Source: JAZRUF01 sp045652405
Lineage (GTDB): Bacteria; Bacillota; Clostridia; Oscillospirales; JAAYXM01
Direction: 5' to 3'
Assembly (NCBI GenBank): GCA_045652405.1
Contig: JAZRUF010000099.1
Coordinates: forward strand, 1 to 12,640
Length of the DNA: 12,640 nucleotides
In this document: one piece after another, positions 12,422 to 12,640 of the stretch
Layout of the letters: every line of letters starts with the position of its first letter
How positions within the stretch are numbered: position 1 is the first letter of the stretch
Position numbers and translations under genes: made by a program
Notes under the pieces: model-generated
Told to the model about the DNA's origin: nothing
The model's input: the letters and a program-made list of their open reading frames with translations, nothing else
Database searches by the model: none

Positions 12422-12640
12422 ATGGAAAAAGAAAAAATATGGCTGTCTACGCCTACCATGCACGGTGAGGAAATGCAGTTTGTGCAGGAGGCGTTTGATA
12501 AAAACTGGATTGCACCGCTCGGCTTTAACTGTGACGGGTTGGAAAAAGAAATTGCGGAATACGTGAGCGGGGATGCCCCGTGGCACACGCTGGCGCTGGC
12601 TTCGGGCACGTCGGCGTTGCATTTGGCCATCAAACTGGCG
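12422..12640 (+). CDS. DegT/DnrJ/EryC1-type sugar aminotransferase, N-terminal part (3' truncated by window)
   Basis: The 73 visible residues begin MEKEKIWLSTPTMHGEEM, continue through AFDKNWIAPLGFN and end in LASGTSALHLAIKLA, where the window stops. This is the N-terminal signature of PglE/EpsN-type PLP enzymes: the SPTMHG-like opening, the WIAPLG loop and the SGTSALHLA segment that holds the PLP phosphate. The catalytic lysine lies beyond the window. Such enzymes aminate the 4-keto sugar made by the dehydratase encoded just before it, giving UDP-4-amino-4,6-dideoxy-GlcNAc. ATG 12422 is chosen with AAAGGG (12407-12412) as ribosome binding site at 9 nt; the in-frame ATG 12413 directly abuts that site and is less likely. 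An acetyltransferase and a phospho-sugar transferase would be expected downstream. Confidence 0.9.
   Translation, partial: MEKEKIWLSTPTMHGEEMQFVQEAFDKNWIAPLGFNCDGLEKEIAEYVSGDAPWHTLALASGTSALHLAIKLA

Overview
The window reads as chromosomal DNA of an anaerobic Firmicute, most likely class Clostridia and perhaps an Oscillospirales/Ruminococcaceae-type gut organism. The basis is: strong AAGGAGG-type ribosome binding sites, TTTACA/TATAAT-type promoters, an SLH-domain surface protein with a C-terminal tail I associate with clostridial SLH proteins, and a Firmicute-style capsule/EPS operon with the kinase split from its membrane adaptor. No rRNA, tRNA, CRISPR array, insertion sequence or integrase is visible. 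The genus cannot be fixed from the sequence alone.

Layout. (1) 1-1853: a PLP-dependent aminotransferase (+) with its own extended -10 promoter converges on a TspO/MBR membrane protein (-). One perfect 13-bp hairpin between them, able to act in both directions, serves as terminator. (2) 1854-2264: regulatory DNA plus a 42-residue one-helix membrane peptide gene with a good ribosome binding site. (3) 2265-5435: a tight set of HPr-kinase-like P-loop protein, standalone PqqD-like protein, soluble Ser/His S24/S26-type peptidase, then an ABC exporter with its own promoter. These are the parts one expects around a ribosomally made, post-translationally modified peptide: leader binder, modifying kinase, leader peptidase, exporter. 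No precursor peptide or cyclase is recognisable, so this is the least explained system in the window. (4) 5471-7815: a membrane-anchored coiled-coil-like protein of unknown function and a secreted three-SLH-repeat protein, ending in a hairpin. (5) 7959-12640: the start of a capsular/exopolysaccharide operon. It encodes a Wzz-like kinase adaptor, a BY-tyrosine kinase with an extraordinary Tyr-Gly tail, a PHP-type tyrosine phosphatase, a membrane-bound UDP-GlcNAc 4,6-dehydratase (PglF/EpsC/CapD type), and the N-terminus of a DegT/DnrJ-type sugar aminotransferase (PglE/EpsN type) cut by the window end.

How the parts work together. The adaptor, kinase and phosphatase genes overlap by ATGA at both junctions, so the chain-length control module is translationally coupled. 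The dehydratase and aminotransferase would make a UDP-2,4,6-trideoxy-4-amino-GlcNAc (bacillosamine-type) sugar, a common first sugar of Firmicute EPS. SLH proteins bind secondary cell-wall polymers, so the whole stretch from 2265 on may concern the cell surface; whether the kinase/PqqD/peptidase/ABC set serves the same purpose is inference.

Several start sites were moved inward from the longest open frame (TspO, the peptidase, the ABC transporter, the dehydratase) because a ribosome binding site, promoter or gene overlap supports the shorter protein.
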